Shown: one piece after another, positions 43,584 to 53,300 of the stretch
Position numbering within the stretch: position 1 is the stretch's first letter
Layout of the letters: every line of letters begins with the position of its first letter
Origin: Mucilaginibacter sp. PPCGB 2223
Lineage (GTDB): Bacteria; Bacteroidota; Bacteroidia; Sphingobacteriales; Sphingobacteriaceae
Assembly: GCF_001705515.1 (NCBI RefSeq)
Contig: NZ_MDJS01000003.1
Span: forward strand, 775,971 to 839,970
DNA length: 64,000 bases
Reading direction: 5' to 3'
The notes under the pieces: model-generated
The model's input: only the letters and a program-made list of their open reading frames with translations
Database searches by the model: none
What the model was told of the DNA's origin: nothing
Program-made: the position numbers and the translations under genes

Positions 43584-46500
43584 TTAAAAAGTTGCACTTA
43601 TACCGGCAGCCAGGAAACGTGGGGTCGGACCGTCGTTTTGCGGATCCCAGAACTGCCACGGCGTCATTACGTAAGCGTTTGTAGCATTTACATAAACTTT
43701 AGCGCTTTTCATGCCTATTTTCTTAACCAGGCTGTTATTAAAGGTATATCCCAGCGAAACGGTTTGCACCCTTACAAAAGATGCCTTTCTCCATACGTTG
43801 ATGGTGGTACCTTCAGAACCTGAACTCAGGCGGGCAAAATCATTGATGGGGTTATCGGCTGTCCAGTAAGGCCATACGTAAGAGTTTTGACGCAGGAAAC
43901 CTACACTGCCCGGGCTGTTAAGTGCCTGGTTAAACTTGCGGAGCTGGCCGATGCTTGATACCAGCATGAAAGAAAAATCAAAGTTTTTGAAACTGAAATT
44001 ATTACGCAATGACCAGGTGAAACTTGGGCTTGTTGAACCGAGAAACTGTTTGTCGGCATTGGTATAAAGATGATCACCATCAACATCCTCCAATTTAAAG
44101 TCACCCGGTTTAATACCTGCGCCGGTATATAGTGCGGCGGCAGCAGTTTCATTAGCTTGCCAGACACCGGTTATCTTATAATCCCAAACAGCACTGATAT
44201 CATGACCAATGAACCAGCCGTTACCGATATCGTTGTTCTCAACATAAGTTACGTTACCGCTTGCATCGGTAACCGGCACAGCGCCATAGATGTGGACGAT
44301 CTTATTGCGGTTAAGCGTAAAGGTACCGTTGGCATTCCAGTTAAAGTTTTTGCCTTTGATGATAGCACCATCCAGTGAAATTTCAAAACCGCGGTTCTGG
44401 GTTTCGCCAAGGTTGGTGAGCGGGCTCGACTGGTTGCTGCCGCCTCCGGTATAAGTACCATTATAACCTCCTATGGTAGGGATAGAACGCCTGACTAACT
44501 GATTGGTAGTACTGCGGTTATAAACATCTATAGAAGCATTGAGGCGGCCTTGTAATACGGTCAGGTCTAAACCGATGTTGGTACCGGTTACGCGCTCCCA
44601 GGTCAGGTCGGCGTTTTGCAGGTTGTTTACACCAACGGTAATATTGTTGGTAACGGTGCCGTTAGTAACGGTAGGGTAATAAGCGCTGTAGAGCTGGGCG
44701 ACGGCTATAGACGCATCGGGCGTCCCCCCCGGTATGTTACCGTTTGAGCCATAACCTACACGCAGTTTAGCATAATCTAACCATTTAAAGGCATCACCTT
44801 TCATAAACTTCTCATCAGTTAACACCCAGGCCAAAGCGCCGGATACATAAGCCTGACGAGGAGCTTTTAAACCGAAAGGCGAGTAACCATCCTGGCGGGC
44901 TGTACCGGTTAAAATATAGCGCCCTAACAGGGTATAGTTTAAACGGGCCATTTTGCCGTCGCCGTCAACCTCGCGGTCGTCACTGCTTTCAACAGGCAGG
45001 GTACCTGCGCCAATATTATGATAACCTGCACCATCCGTAGGGCTCAATTGCGTGTTACCGGTAGAAGTATACCAGCTCTGGTAGCGGTTTTTGGTAAGCA
45101 GCAGGGTAACATCGAAATTATGGATACCGAAGGTTTTGTTCCAGCTCAGGATATTATCCAGGTTGTAACGGAAACGATTTTCCATTGTACGATTGGCACT
45201 GCCGCCTGTCAGTTCGTTCGGGTTGGCAACCGGACGGAAGAAAAAGTTACGGTAAGCCTCGATCTGGGGAGAAAAGTTGAGGCTGTATTTGATGCCAAAA
45301 GGCAGATCGACACGGGCAAAAAGGTTACTGAACAGTTCGTTTTGAATGTTAACGTTTTGGTTATAAACTGTACCCAGGAAAGGGTTACGGAAGTTCAGAC
45401 CGCTATCGTCTGTATCGATACGGCGCAGCGAACCATCCGGGTTGTACATATCACCATAAGGAGATGCGTTAAGTATCTGGGTCCAGTCAGCCTCATGCAG
45501 GTCGTAACCTGACAGGCCGAAAGGGTTCAATCCACCGCTTTCATCGCGGCTGGCAAATTGCGCGTTGATGCCGATAGTCAAAAACTTGGCAACTTTACCT
45601 TCCAAATTAAGGCGGAAACGGGCATCCTTATACTCACCGCCTTGTATCAGGTTTTGATTCTTGGTGAAGTTGCCCGACATATAATAGCTAACGGCATCGG
45701 TCCTGCCCTGCAAACTGGCGGTATAATCCTGGCGGATACCGTTACGGAAGATCAGTTTAGACCAATCGGTCACCTTACCGGCCTGGTAGTTGGCAATCTC
45801 ATTATTTTGCAAGCCCAGGCGCTGCAGCCATACTACGGTTGGATCGCCGGTAGCCCCGTTCATAAACTGCGCGAGGGTAACGCCATCCGGCAAGTTGCTG
45901 GGGTTGCTGTAGTAATAGTAAGGGTTAGCTGTGTTGGTTGCCCTGGCGGCATCAGCACGCCAGTTTAAAAACGCAGTGCCCTGGTAATATTGTTGGTTTT
46001 TTTCGAGTTGGGAAATGCCGGTATTAGCTGAAACAGAAATGGTGGTACCACCTTTACCTTTTTTAGTGGTAATAGCTACTACGCCACCCGCCGACTGTGC
46101 ACCGTATACAGCCAACGCGCTCGGATCGCGCAGTACGTCAACACGGTCGATGTCGTCGGGGTTGATGTCGGCCAGCTGGCCGGGATAGATCACGCCGTCC
46201 AATACAATCAGCGGGGCAGCATTGCCCGATAAAGATACCTGGCCGCGCAACTGCAAATCGCCTGTGCTGCCACCTTTGGCCGAGGTGTTCATGGCAACGC
46301 TCAGGCCCGGGATAGCACCTTTCAAAATATCGGTTACGCTGGTGGGATTATCATTAGCCAGTTTATCAGCTTTAATGCTGGTAATAGAGCCGGTAACATC
46401 TTTTACAGCACGTGTGCCGTACCCGATCACCACAACTTCATCCAATTGTTTGTTGGTCGAAATCATGGTTACATCGATAACCGGACGGCCGTTAATTGCT

Positions 46501-46745
46501 ATCTCCTGGGTCTCTAAACCCAAACTGGTAAATACCAGAATGCCGTTGGCCGGAGCGCTGATGGAATAGCTGCCATTAACGTCTGTCGCTGTCCCGGTGG
46601 CAGTCCCTTTCACCTTGACGGTGACGCCCGGCAACGACTCACCTTTACTGTCTTTTATCGTCCCTTTTATGGTTTTATTCTGGGCGAAGGCAGTCATAAA
46701 GCCGGTCACTAAAACGAAAATTAAAAGAGTAATTTTTTCTTTCAT
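43584..46745 (-). CDS. SusC/RagA-family TonB-linked outer-membrane transporter (second locus)
   Basis: This 1053-residue importer has a signal peptide ending near TAFAQ (residue 22) and a carboxypeptidase-D-like domain (about 24-100, TIKDSKGESLPGVTVKVKG). The TonB-box-like segment LDEVVVIGYGTRAVKDVTGS is at about 102-121. The plug contains DLQLRGQVSLSGNAAPLIVL and SALAVYGAQSAGGVVAITTK, and the C-terminal barrel ends in ...AGISATF. It is the first gene of a two-gene minus-strand unit with SusD. It is only moderately similar to the SusC at 6730, so the two are not a recent duplication. Substrate unknown; a uronate polymer is suggested by the divergent lyase-like gene. Confidence 0.95.
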   Translation of the reverse strand: MKEKITLLIFVLVTGFMTAFAQNKTIKGTIKDSKGESLPGVTVKVKGTATGTATDVNGSYSISAPANGILVFTSLGLETQEIAINGRPVIDVTMISTNKQLDEVVVIGYGTRAVKDVTGSITSIKADKLANDNPTSVTDILKGAIPGLSVAMNTSAKGGSTGDLQLRGQVSLSGNAAPLIVLDGVIYPGQLADINPDDIDRVDVLRDPSALAVYGAQSAGGVVAITTKKGKGGTTISVSANTGISQLEKNQQYYQGTAFLNWRADAARATNTANPYYYYSNPSNLPDGVTLAQFMNGATGDPTVVWLQRLGLQNNEIANYQAGKVTDWSKLIFRNGIRQDYTASLQGRTDAVSYYMSGNFTKNQNLIQGGEYKDARFRLNLEGKVAKFLTIGINAQFASRDESGGLNPFGLSGYDLHEADWTQILNASPYGDMYNPDGSLRRIDTDDSGLNFRNPFLGTVYNQNVNIQNELFSNLFARVDLPFGIKYSLNFSPQIEAYRNFFFRPVANPNELTGGSANRTMENRFRYNLDNILSWNKTFGIHNFDVTLLLTKNRYQSWYTSTGNTQLSPTDGAGYHNIGAGTLPVESSDDREVDGDGKMARLNYTLLGRYILTGTARQDGYSPFGLKAPRQAYVSGALAWVLTDEKFMKGDAFKWLDYAKLRVGYGSNGNIPGGTPDASIAVAQLYSAYYPTVTNGTVTNNITVGVNNLQNADLTWERVTGTNIGLDLTVLQGRLNASIDVYNRSTTNQLVRRSIPTIGGYNGTYTGGGSNQSSPLTNLGETQNRGFEISLDGAIIKGKNFNWNANGTFTLNRNKIVHIYGAVPVTDASGNVTYVENNDIGNGWFIGHDISAVWDYKITGVWQANETAAAALYTGAGIKPGDFKLEDVDGDHLYTNADKQFLGSTSPSFTWSLRNNFSFKNFDFSFMLVSSIGQLRKFNQALNSPGSVGFLRQNSYVWPYWTADNPINDFARLSSGSEGTTINVWRKASFVRVQTVSLGYTFNNSLVKKIGMKSAKVYVNATNAYVMTPWQFWDPQNDGPTPRFLAAGISATF

Positions 46746-46921
46746 AACTTAAAAATAGGTTTAGTTAATAGTGTTTATCGGCATATTAAATATGCCTTGG
46801 GAGGTAATGAAAAATGAACCTTGTTCAGTTTCATACAGCAGGGTTACCTGCAGGTTAAAAAAATCGACCTGTCATTATTCTTTAAATGGTTTAAGTGGAT
46901 GTAATTACTAATTGGCTGGGA

Positions 46922-46954
46922 TAAAATTAGGCCACTTTAACCGATAAAAACAAA
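46922..46954 (-). promoter_or_regulatory. Candidate promoter of the second SusC/SusD unit
   Basis: On the minus strand TTTG (46954-46951) and TAATTTTA (46929-46922, one mismatch to TANNTTTG) are 21 bases apart. The leader would be about 170 bases and contain the 17-bp palindrome at 46780-46796. Confidence 0.35.
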
Positions 46955-47687
46955 TAAAAATCAACATAAATCATTGATAATGAATTACTTAAAATGATTT
47001 TTATACGCTTAAAACACAATTTATATAATGGGTAACATGCTGATTATATGCAGTAGCGGCACGATTTTGAGATAAGTAAAAAGGGAAAGGGATACGCTTT
47101 ATTCGCAACGTTTTCGTTACAATTACGAAGCAAAAATCAGTTCTTTTACTCTTAAAAATGTACAAAAACTGATCCTAAAAGGCCTTTACGTGTCAATATG
47201 ATAATTATTTTTCTGCTTAAATAACGCAAGATACAGCATTAACTATTGGATAATATCCTCCAATTATAACACATGCCGATCAACGCCTGGGCCTCAGTTT
47301 CCAGCTTTTAAACAGCTTTAGTAAAACCGCCCGCAAACAAAACAGTTTATACCGAAACACCTTTAAATCAGGTAAACTGATCTATCAGCGGAGCTGTGGC
47401 AGGGCCAATAGGTAATGATGCGTTTAAAACGTATAGGATTGCCAATCAAAAACATTGATTACTGATCGGTATACCACCCTTTAAATTGCGTTTTAAGCGT
47501 AACGGTGGCACCACAATATTTCCTAAAAGTAAAAAGTGCCCGGAAGGCGTATCAGAAAATTATTTTAAAAAAAAAATTCACGCACCTGTTTCACAAAGTG
47601 CATTCTTATGCCCAAAACACCTTGTGGTTAAAGCGTATCAAACTACCCACAAACATATTAATAATCAACTATTTATCATTTTTTTTA

Positions 47688-47695
47688 TAGGTTTG
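47688..47695 (+). promoter_or_regulatory. -7 element upstream of the lyase-like gene
   Basis: TAGGTTTG is an exact match to TANNTTTG; no clear -33 TTTG is present. It would give a leader of about 158 bases. Confidence 0.35.
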
Positions 47696-47860
47696 ACATC
47701 AGAATATTCCTGTATTCGGCTAACCAATTATGCTTTTATAAGTCCGCAATAACCTTTCAGAAGGCATCATATTTTATCGTAAGCAAGGCGGCTACGAGCT
47801 GATTATTAACTGTATAACAGGGTAACTATTAACCAATAATTAATTAACCATTTATTTATT

Positions 47861-49036
47861 ATGAAAAGAAGAAAACTGTCCTTTTTTTTATTTACAGCAG
47901 CTTGTGTGGCGGCTACAACTTTACTGCTGGTAAGATGTACTAAGAACTCGGTGTCGCAACCTGCAAACACTGCTGCCGATCCGGCGTCAGCCACTCCAAA
48001 GCTTTCCACCCAGTCGGTTACTACATTTGTGCATCCGGGCGTGATCGTCAGCAAAGCCATGCTCGATTATATCGGGGCCCAGGCAAACGACAATACAACG
48101 AGCCGCTATGCCGATTACAGTGCCACCGTACTCGATTATTGCAATAATAACCCCGTACCAACCACCTGGATATCGGTTGTGCATGTAGCCAGCGGTACTA
48201 CCACACCGGATGAAAAAAGGTTTAAGGGCGATGGCTTACTGGCTTATGCGCTTGCCTTGCGCTGGGCAAAAACCGGTACAGCTACCTACGCGACACAGGT
48301 TAAACAAATCCTCGACGGCTGGAGCAATAACTTCTCAAGCATCACCAACGATTCGGGCACACCATTCAGCCAAACATACCTTGAAGCTTCGTGGGCCGCT
48401 CCAAACTTCGTGGCTGCTGCCGAGATCATCAAATACTACGTTCCGGCAAATGGTGTTGGCGGCGGCTGGACCTCGACCGAGGACACCAACTTTACCAACT
48501 TTTTAAATAACCTTAAAAACAATTACATCAACCACGTGGCAGATATGGGCTATCACAACAACTGGGATATCTCTGAAGGCTATGCAAAAATGGCTATCGG
48601 GGTATTTTTAAACAGCTCGTCTGTTTATCAATCGGGTGAGGATATTTTAACCTCTACCGAACCTTCGGTAATTGCCGCTGACGGTACCGATGTTGAGCTT
48701 TGCGTGCGCAGCGATTGCCACCACTTTCAATACAGCTTAACCGGTTTATCATACGGCGCAACTATTTCGGCCATACAGGGCGATAATGTTATTTATGGTG
48801 CAAACGGTGGCAGGTTAAGTCTTGGCTACGATTATATGCGTAAAGCCTACAATAACCAGGAATGTATCCCTTGTTCCGGTCAGTACGTTTATCCTGGCGT
48901 TGAAGTAGCTTACAGGCACTATCAAACTGCCAACTTATCAAGCCTGCGGGCCATCGGCGCACCGTATGAGATACCAAGCGATATCACTTTCCTTGGTTTT
49001 ACTACTTACACACACTATAACGTGCCATTGTTTTAA
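47861..49036 (+). CDS. Alginate-lyase-superfamily polysaccharide lyase lipoprotein (PL38/PL5-like)
   Basis: This 391-residue protein has the lipobox LLVRC with C26, so it should sit in a membrane, probably the outer one. It is an all-alpha toroid of the alginate lyase superfamily (PF05426): HPGVIVSKAMLDYIGAQAN near the N-terminus, LLAYALALRWAKTGTATYA, and the catalytic-type motif YHNNWDISEGYAKMAIGVF starting at Y231 (N233, N234). A block with D285, H287, H288 and Y291 follows (RSDCHHFQYSLTGLSYGA). In characterized relatives, the Asn-Asn-Trp/His region and the His and Tyr neutralize and abstract at C5 of a uronic acid, cutting by beta-elimination. PL38 (glucuronan lyase) and alginate lyase are both possible. 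The divergent SusC/SusD pair probably imports its products. The superfamily call is fairly firm; the substrate is inference. Confidence 0.72.
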   Translation: MKRRKLSFFLFTAACVAATTLLLVRCTKNSVSQPANTAADPASATPKLSTQSVTTFVHPGVIVSKAMLDYIGAQANDNTTSRYADYSATVLDYCNNNPVPTTWISVVHVASGTTTPDEKRFKGDGLLAYALALRWAKTGTATYATQVKQILDGWSNNFSSITNDSGTPFSQTYLEASWAAPNFVAAAEIIKYYVPANGVGGGWTSTEDTNFTNFLNNLKNNYINHVADMGYHNNWDISEGYAKMAIGVFLNSSSVYQSGEDILTSTEPSVIAADGTDVELCVRSDCHHFQYSLTGLSYGATISAIQGDNVIYGANGGRLSLGYDYMRKAYNNQECIPCSGQYVYPGVEVAYRHYQTANLSSLRAIGAPYEIPSDITFLGFTTYTHYNVPLF

Positions 49037-49041
49037 AATAA

Positions 49042-49078
49042 CAAAACCTCTGTGCCTTTTGGAGGTGCAGAGGTTTTG
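49042..49078. terminator. Bidirectional terminator between the lyase-like gene and the kinase operon
   Basis: CAAAACCTCTG (49042-49052) pairs with CAGAGGTTTTG (49068-49078), with T-rich flanks on the plus strand (TTTTATT). It is six bases past the lyase stop and 22 bases before the end of the convergent kinase gene. Confidence 0.8.
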
Positions 49079-49099
49079 TTTTATTACCCGACTATTTTG

Positions 49100-50311
49100 T
49101 TAATTAACCACAGGCATCGTAAACGTAAAGCAGGAGCCTTTGTCTAATTCGCTTTCTACCTGTATCCTGCCACCATGCTGCAAAACAAAATCGCGTACCA
49201 GTACCAGCCCTAAACCTGTACCTTTTTCGTGACCGGTACCCAATATCGGCCTTGAGCTGATATTGCCGAAAAGCATGTCGCGGGTTTGTGGCGTCATTCC
49301 CACACCAAAATCCTTAATACAGATCTCCACCATGTTATTAACAGGTTTTTTCGAAGTAACCTTTATTGCGCTGCCGCTATGAGGTGTAAACTTGATAGCG
49401 TTGGTTACGAGGTTCTGCAGGATAGACCTGAACATCAGCGCATCGGCATTGATATAAATATCCTCTTCTATTTCGTTATGCAAAGCGATATTTTTTTGCG
49501 CAGCATTGGCGCGCAGCAAATCGAGCGACTCGTTGATAGTTTCGGCCAGATGGAGCTTTTCGGGCCTGAAATCCGCTTTTTCGCGTTGGTTCTTGGCCCA
49601 TTCAACCAGTTCATTCAGTTGGTCGAGTATCTTTTGTGATGTACGGTTGATAATACCCGAAAACATCCTGATCTGATCAGGACGAAGTTTTTCGGCATCG
49701 CGGCTCATATTTTCCGACGAAGCCAGCAACGATGTTAAAGGATTACGCAGATCGTGCGAGATCACCGACAAGAACTTATCTTTCGACATGTTGAGCGCTT
49801 TCAACTCGTGATTCAGGTTCTCTAATTCCAGCGTCCGTTCGAGCACACGTTTTTCGAGGCCCTGGTTAAGCTGTACCAAATCATTGTTAATGGCCTGAAG
49901 TTTTTCTTCCTGCTGTTTCAGCAATTGATTTTTTGAATACAGTTCGGCAAAAACGGCCACTTTGGTACGCAATATCTCCGGGTTAAACGGCTTGCGGATA
50001 AAATCTACCGCACCTGCTTTATACCCTTTAAATATGGCAGCCTCTTCATAATCGTGTGCAGTTACAAAGATGATCGGTATCTGCCGCAGCTTATCGCGCT
50101 GATAGATGAGTTCGGCGGTTTCGTACCCATCCATGATGGGCATTTTAACATCGAGCAGTATCAGTGTAAAATCCTCTTCTTTCAGTAATATCCTCAGCGC
50201 CTCCTTGCCCGAAGTAGCCCGGTGAAAAATGTAGTTTTCCTTACCTAAAACCACTTCGATCGAGAGCAGGTTATTTTCGTTATCATCAACTAAAAGGATC
50301 TTTACGGCCAT
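49100..50311 (-). CDS. Soluble receiver-histidine kinase (REC-coiled coil-HisKA-HATPase)
   Basis: This 403-residue cytoplasmic protein has an inverted order: the receiver domain comes first, with phospho-acceptor D54 in LILLDVKMPIMDG and the conserved lysine in FIRKPFNPE. A coiled coil follows (about 125-175, KQQEEKLQAINNDLVQLNQG), then HisKA with H186 in LSVISHDLRNPLTSL. The ATPase domain has LVTNAIKFT, IKDFGVGMT and GTGLGLVLVRDF. No membrane segment or DNA-binding domain is present. It is 32 bases downstream of the giant HAMP-repeat kinase on the same strand, so it is probably the next step in one phosphorelay: the giant kinase or its receivers could feed D54, which then tunes the attached kinase. 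The domain calls are certain; the relay order is inferred. Confidence 0.88.
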   Translation of the reverse strand: MAVKILLVDDNENNLLSIEVVLGKENYIFHRATSGKEALRILLKEEDFTLILLDVKMPIMDGYETAELIYQRDKLRQIPIIFVTAHDYEEAAIFKGYKAGAVDFIRKPFNPEILRTKVAVFAELYSKNQLLKQQEEKLQAINNDLVQLNQGLEKRVLERTLELENLNHELKALNMSKDKFLSVISHDLRNPLTSLLASSENMSRDAEKLRPDQIRMFSGIINRTSQKILDQLNELVEWAKNQREKADFRPEKLHLAETINESLDLLRANAAQKNIALHNEIEEDIYINADALMFRSILQNLVTNAIKFTPHSGSAIKVTSKKPVNNMVEICIKDFGVGMTPQTRDMLFGNISSRPILGTGHEKGTGLGLVLVRDFVLQHGGRIQVESELDKGSCFTFTMPVVN

Positions 50312-50343
50312 ATTTTATGTTACCTCGGGCATTTGTTTAATTT

Positions 50344-53300
50344 TTATTTGATCAGCCAAACGCGCATCAATGATAAAAGCTGATCGGTTTTTACAGGCTT
50401 GGTAATATAATCCGAAGCGCCCGACGCAATACATTTCTGCCTGTCGCCGATCATCGCTTTTGCTGTTACCGCAATTATCGGCAGGCTTTTGTTACGCGGC
50501 TCTTTCCTGATCATCTGTATCGTTTCGTAACCGTCCATTTCGGGCATCATGATATCCATCAGCACAATATCGATACCCTTATCCTGGTTCAGAATTTCGA
50601 GTGCCTCGCGCCCGCTCTCGGCGGTAATCGCATCAATTTTCGATCTTTCGAACACGGCCGTCAAGGCAAACAGGTTCCGTACGTCATCATCAACCACAAG
50701 CACTTTTTTACCATCAAGCACATCGCTGTTGTCTTTGATCGTGTCGATCATCTTTAATTTACTCTCGCTGATGAATTTCTTATCAATGTGGAGCAGGATC
50801 AGTATTTCGTCGAGCAGGTGAATATGCGACGAGGATGTTTTAGTGATGATCTTATGGTTCATCCGTCGCAGTTGGATCAGTTCGTCCTGGGTAAAATCGC
50901 GGGCCGAATGCAGGATGATGGTTGTTTGCTGCTGTTTAAGGGAGTTTATTTTGTTCAAAAAGTCGATGCCGTTCGCATCAGGCAAAACATAATCAAGTAT
51001 CACGCAATCAAACGGCTCCTTTTTCAAAGCCGCAAGGCCTTTTTTAGCAGTTGTTGCACCGGTTACCTCAATATTATCATTAGATATCAATTCGGAGAGC
51101 CTTTGCAGTTCAGATTCGTTATCTTCAATAATAAGCACGCGCTTCCTGGTATGTTCGTGGAAGCTAACTATACCGGTGATAAGTTCGTGTAAAGTATTGT
51201 TTGACAGTGGTTTCAGGCTAAACGAGCGGGCACCGAATTTAAGCGCCATCACCTTATTATCTTCGCCCGAAATAACATGTACCGGGATGTGGCGGAAATT
51301 GATATCCGTTTTAAGCAACTTCAGTATCTTCCAGCCGTTTGATTCGGGCATGTTTACATCAAGCGTTATAGCCACGGGGCTGTATTTTAATATACTATCA
51401 AATATTTCCAGGTAGCTTATTGCCACGACAACTTTTAAACCAAGGTCGTGCGCCTTATCGATCAATATTTTGGTAAAGCGCAAATCGTCCTCAATAACCA
51501 GCAGCACCCTGTCTTCGGCAACTATGTTATGACGGTCATCATCGATCACCAGTTCGGCGGTATCTATCAGGTTAGCACGTGTGTGAGTAACTGATATCGG
51601 TTTCTTTGGTTTTGCAGGTGCCGATTTCTCTTCTTTGTATTTTAACGGCAGGAATAAGGTAAACGTACTGCCCTTGCCCAGTTCGCTGCCCACGGTAATG
51701 GTACCGCCCAATAACTCGGCAAAACCTTTGCTGATTGACAGACCTAAACCTGTACCGCCATATTTACGGCTGGTTGAACCTTCGGCCTGCTGGAAAGCCT
51801 CGAATATAATGCCCTGGGTATTCTTTGAGATACCAATACCCGAATCTTCGATCGAGAAGGCAATAACCGATTCGGTGTCGCTCAGAGGATTTTCGTCGTT
51901 AATACCCGGCCGGTAAATGTGCAGTTTAACCCTGCCTTTTTCGGTAAATTTAAACGCGTTGGATAGCAGGTTCTTTAATATCTGATTTAAACGCTGCATA
52001 TCTGTTTCCATCAGTTCCGGAAGGCCATCCTGCAGTTCAATTTCAAACTTGAGGTTTTTAGCTTCAGATATCGGCTTAAATGTTGATTCGGCAAAAGAGG
52101 CTATCTCTTTAAAGCTAACCGGCATTACATCGGCTGCGATAACGCCCGATTCGATCTTCGACAAATCTAAGATATCGTTGATCAGCTGGATCAGGTCATC
52201 ACCGCAAGAGTGGATGGTTTTGGCGAACATCCTTTGCTTTTCGGTCAGGTTACCTTCGGGGTTTTCAAACAATTGCTGCGCGAGGATAAGCAAGCTGTTC
52301 AACGGAGTACGCAACTCGTGCGACATGTTGGCCAAAAACTCCGATTTGTATTTCGAAGTCAGTGTTAACTGCTCAGCTTTTTCTTCGAGCGAGCGGCCTT
52401 TATCGTGCAGTTCGTCATTCGCACGTCTTAACTCTTCCTGTTGCGCCGAAAGCTCACCCGCCAATGATTGCGACTGGCTCAACAGTTCTTCGGTACGGGT
52501 GTTGGTTTCGATGTTATTTAACACGATACCGATACTTTCCGTCAGCTGGTCGAGAAAGTCGATGTGGGTATCGCTAAAGTTTTCGAATGAAGCCAGTTCG
52601 ATAACCGCTTTTACATTATTCTCAAACAACACCGGCAAGATCACCAGATCGATCGGCGCTGCGCTGCCTATGCCCGAACTGATCTGCAAATACTCGTTCG
52701 GCACGTTTGACAGCCTGATGCGTTCCTTGTCGGTAGCGCATTGCCCAACCAGGCCTTCGCTCAGCGAAAACTCCTGGTCGATAAGCTTACGGCTACGCTG
52801 TGCATAACCGGCAAATAACCTCAGTTTAGCTTCGTCGCCAGTTTCGGGCTGCTCTAAAATATAGAATGCTCCGTACCGTGCGTTTACCAGTTCGGCCAGT
52901 TCTGACAGTACTTTATTAGCTACGGCATTACGGTCGCGCTGACCCTGAAGCATCTGTGCAAACTTCGCAAGGTTGGATTTCAGCCAATCCTGCTCGTGGT
53001 TCCTTAGTGTGGTATCTTTCAGGTTGGCGATCATCTGGTTAATGGTATCCTTTAGCGCCTCCAACTCACCTTTCGCTTCCACGCGGATGGTACGGGTCAA
53101 GTCGCCCTTCGTTACCGCCGATGCCACTTCGGAGATGGAACGTACCTGCACCGTTAAGTTTTGTGCCAACTGGTTTACGTTCTCCGTCAAATCCTTCCAG
53201 GTACCAGACGCGCCAGGTACGCTGGCCTGGCCGCCCAGGCGTCCTTGTACCCCCACCTCACGCGCAACGGTAGTTACCTCATCGGCAAATACCGCCAGCG

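Larger units (their letters stand above)
46746..47860. other. Long divergent intergenic region between the second SusC gene and the lyase-like gene
   Basis: 1115 bases, AT-rich, with no frame I trust. It holds the palindrome GGCATATTAAATATGCC at 46780-46796, inside the predicted SusC leader, and candidate promoters on each side (46922-46954 minus, 47688-47695 plus). The centre (about 46960-47680) contains nothing I can name. An 88-codon frame at 47486-47752 has no ribosome-binding site and unlikely composition. Confidence 0.5.

Noticed and set aside
47486..47752. 88-codon plus-strand frame in the long intergenic region
   Set aside because: AT-rich, lysine run from a poly-A tract, no ribosome-binding site and no family resemblance.
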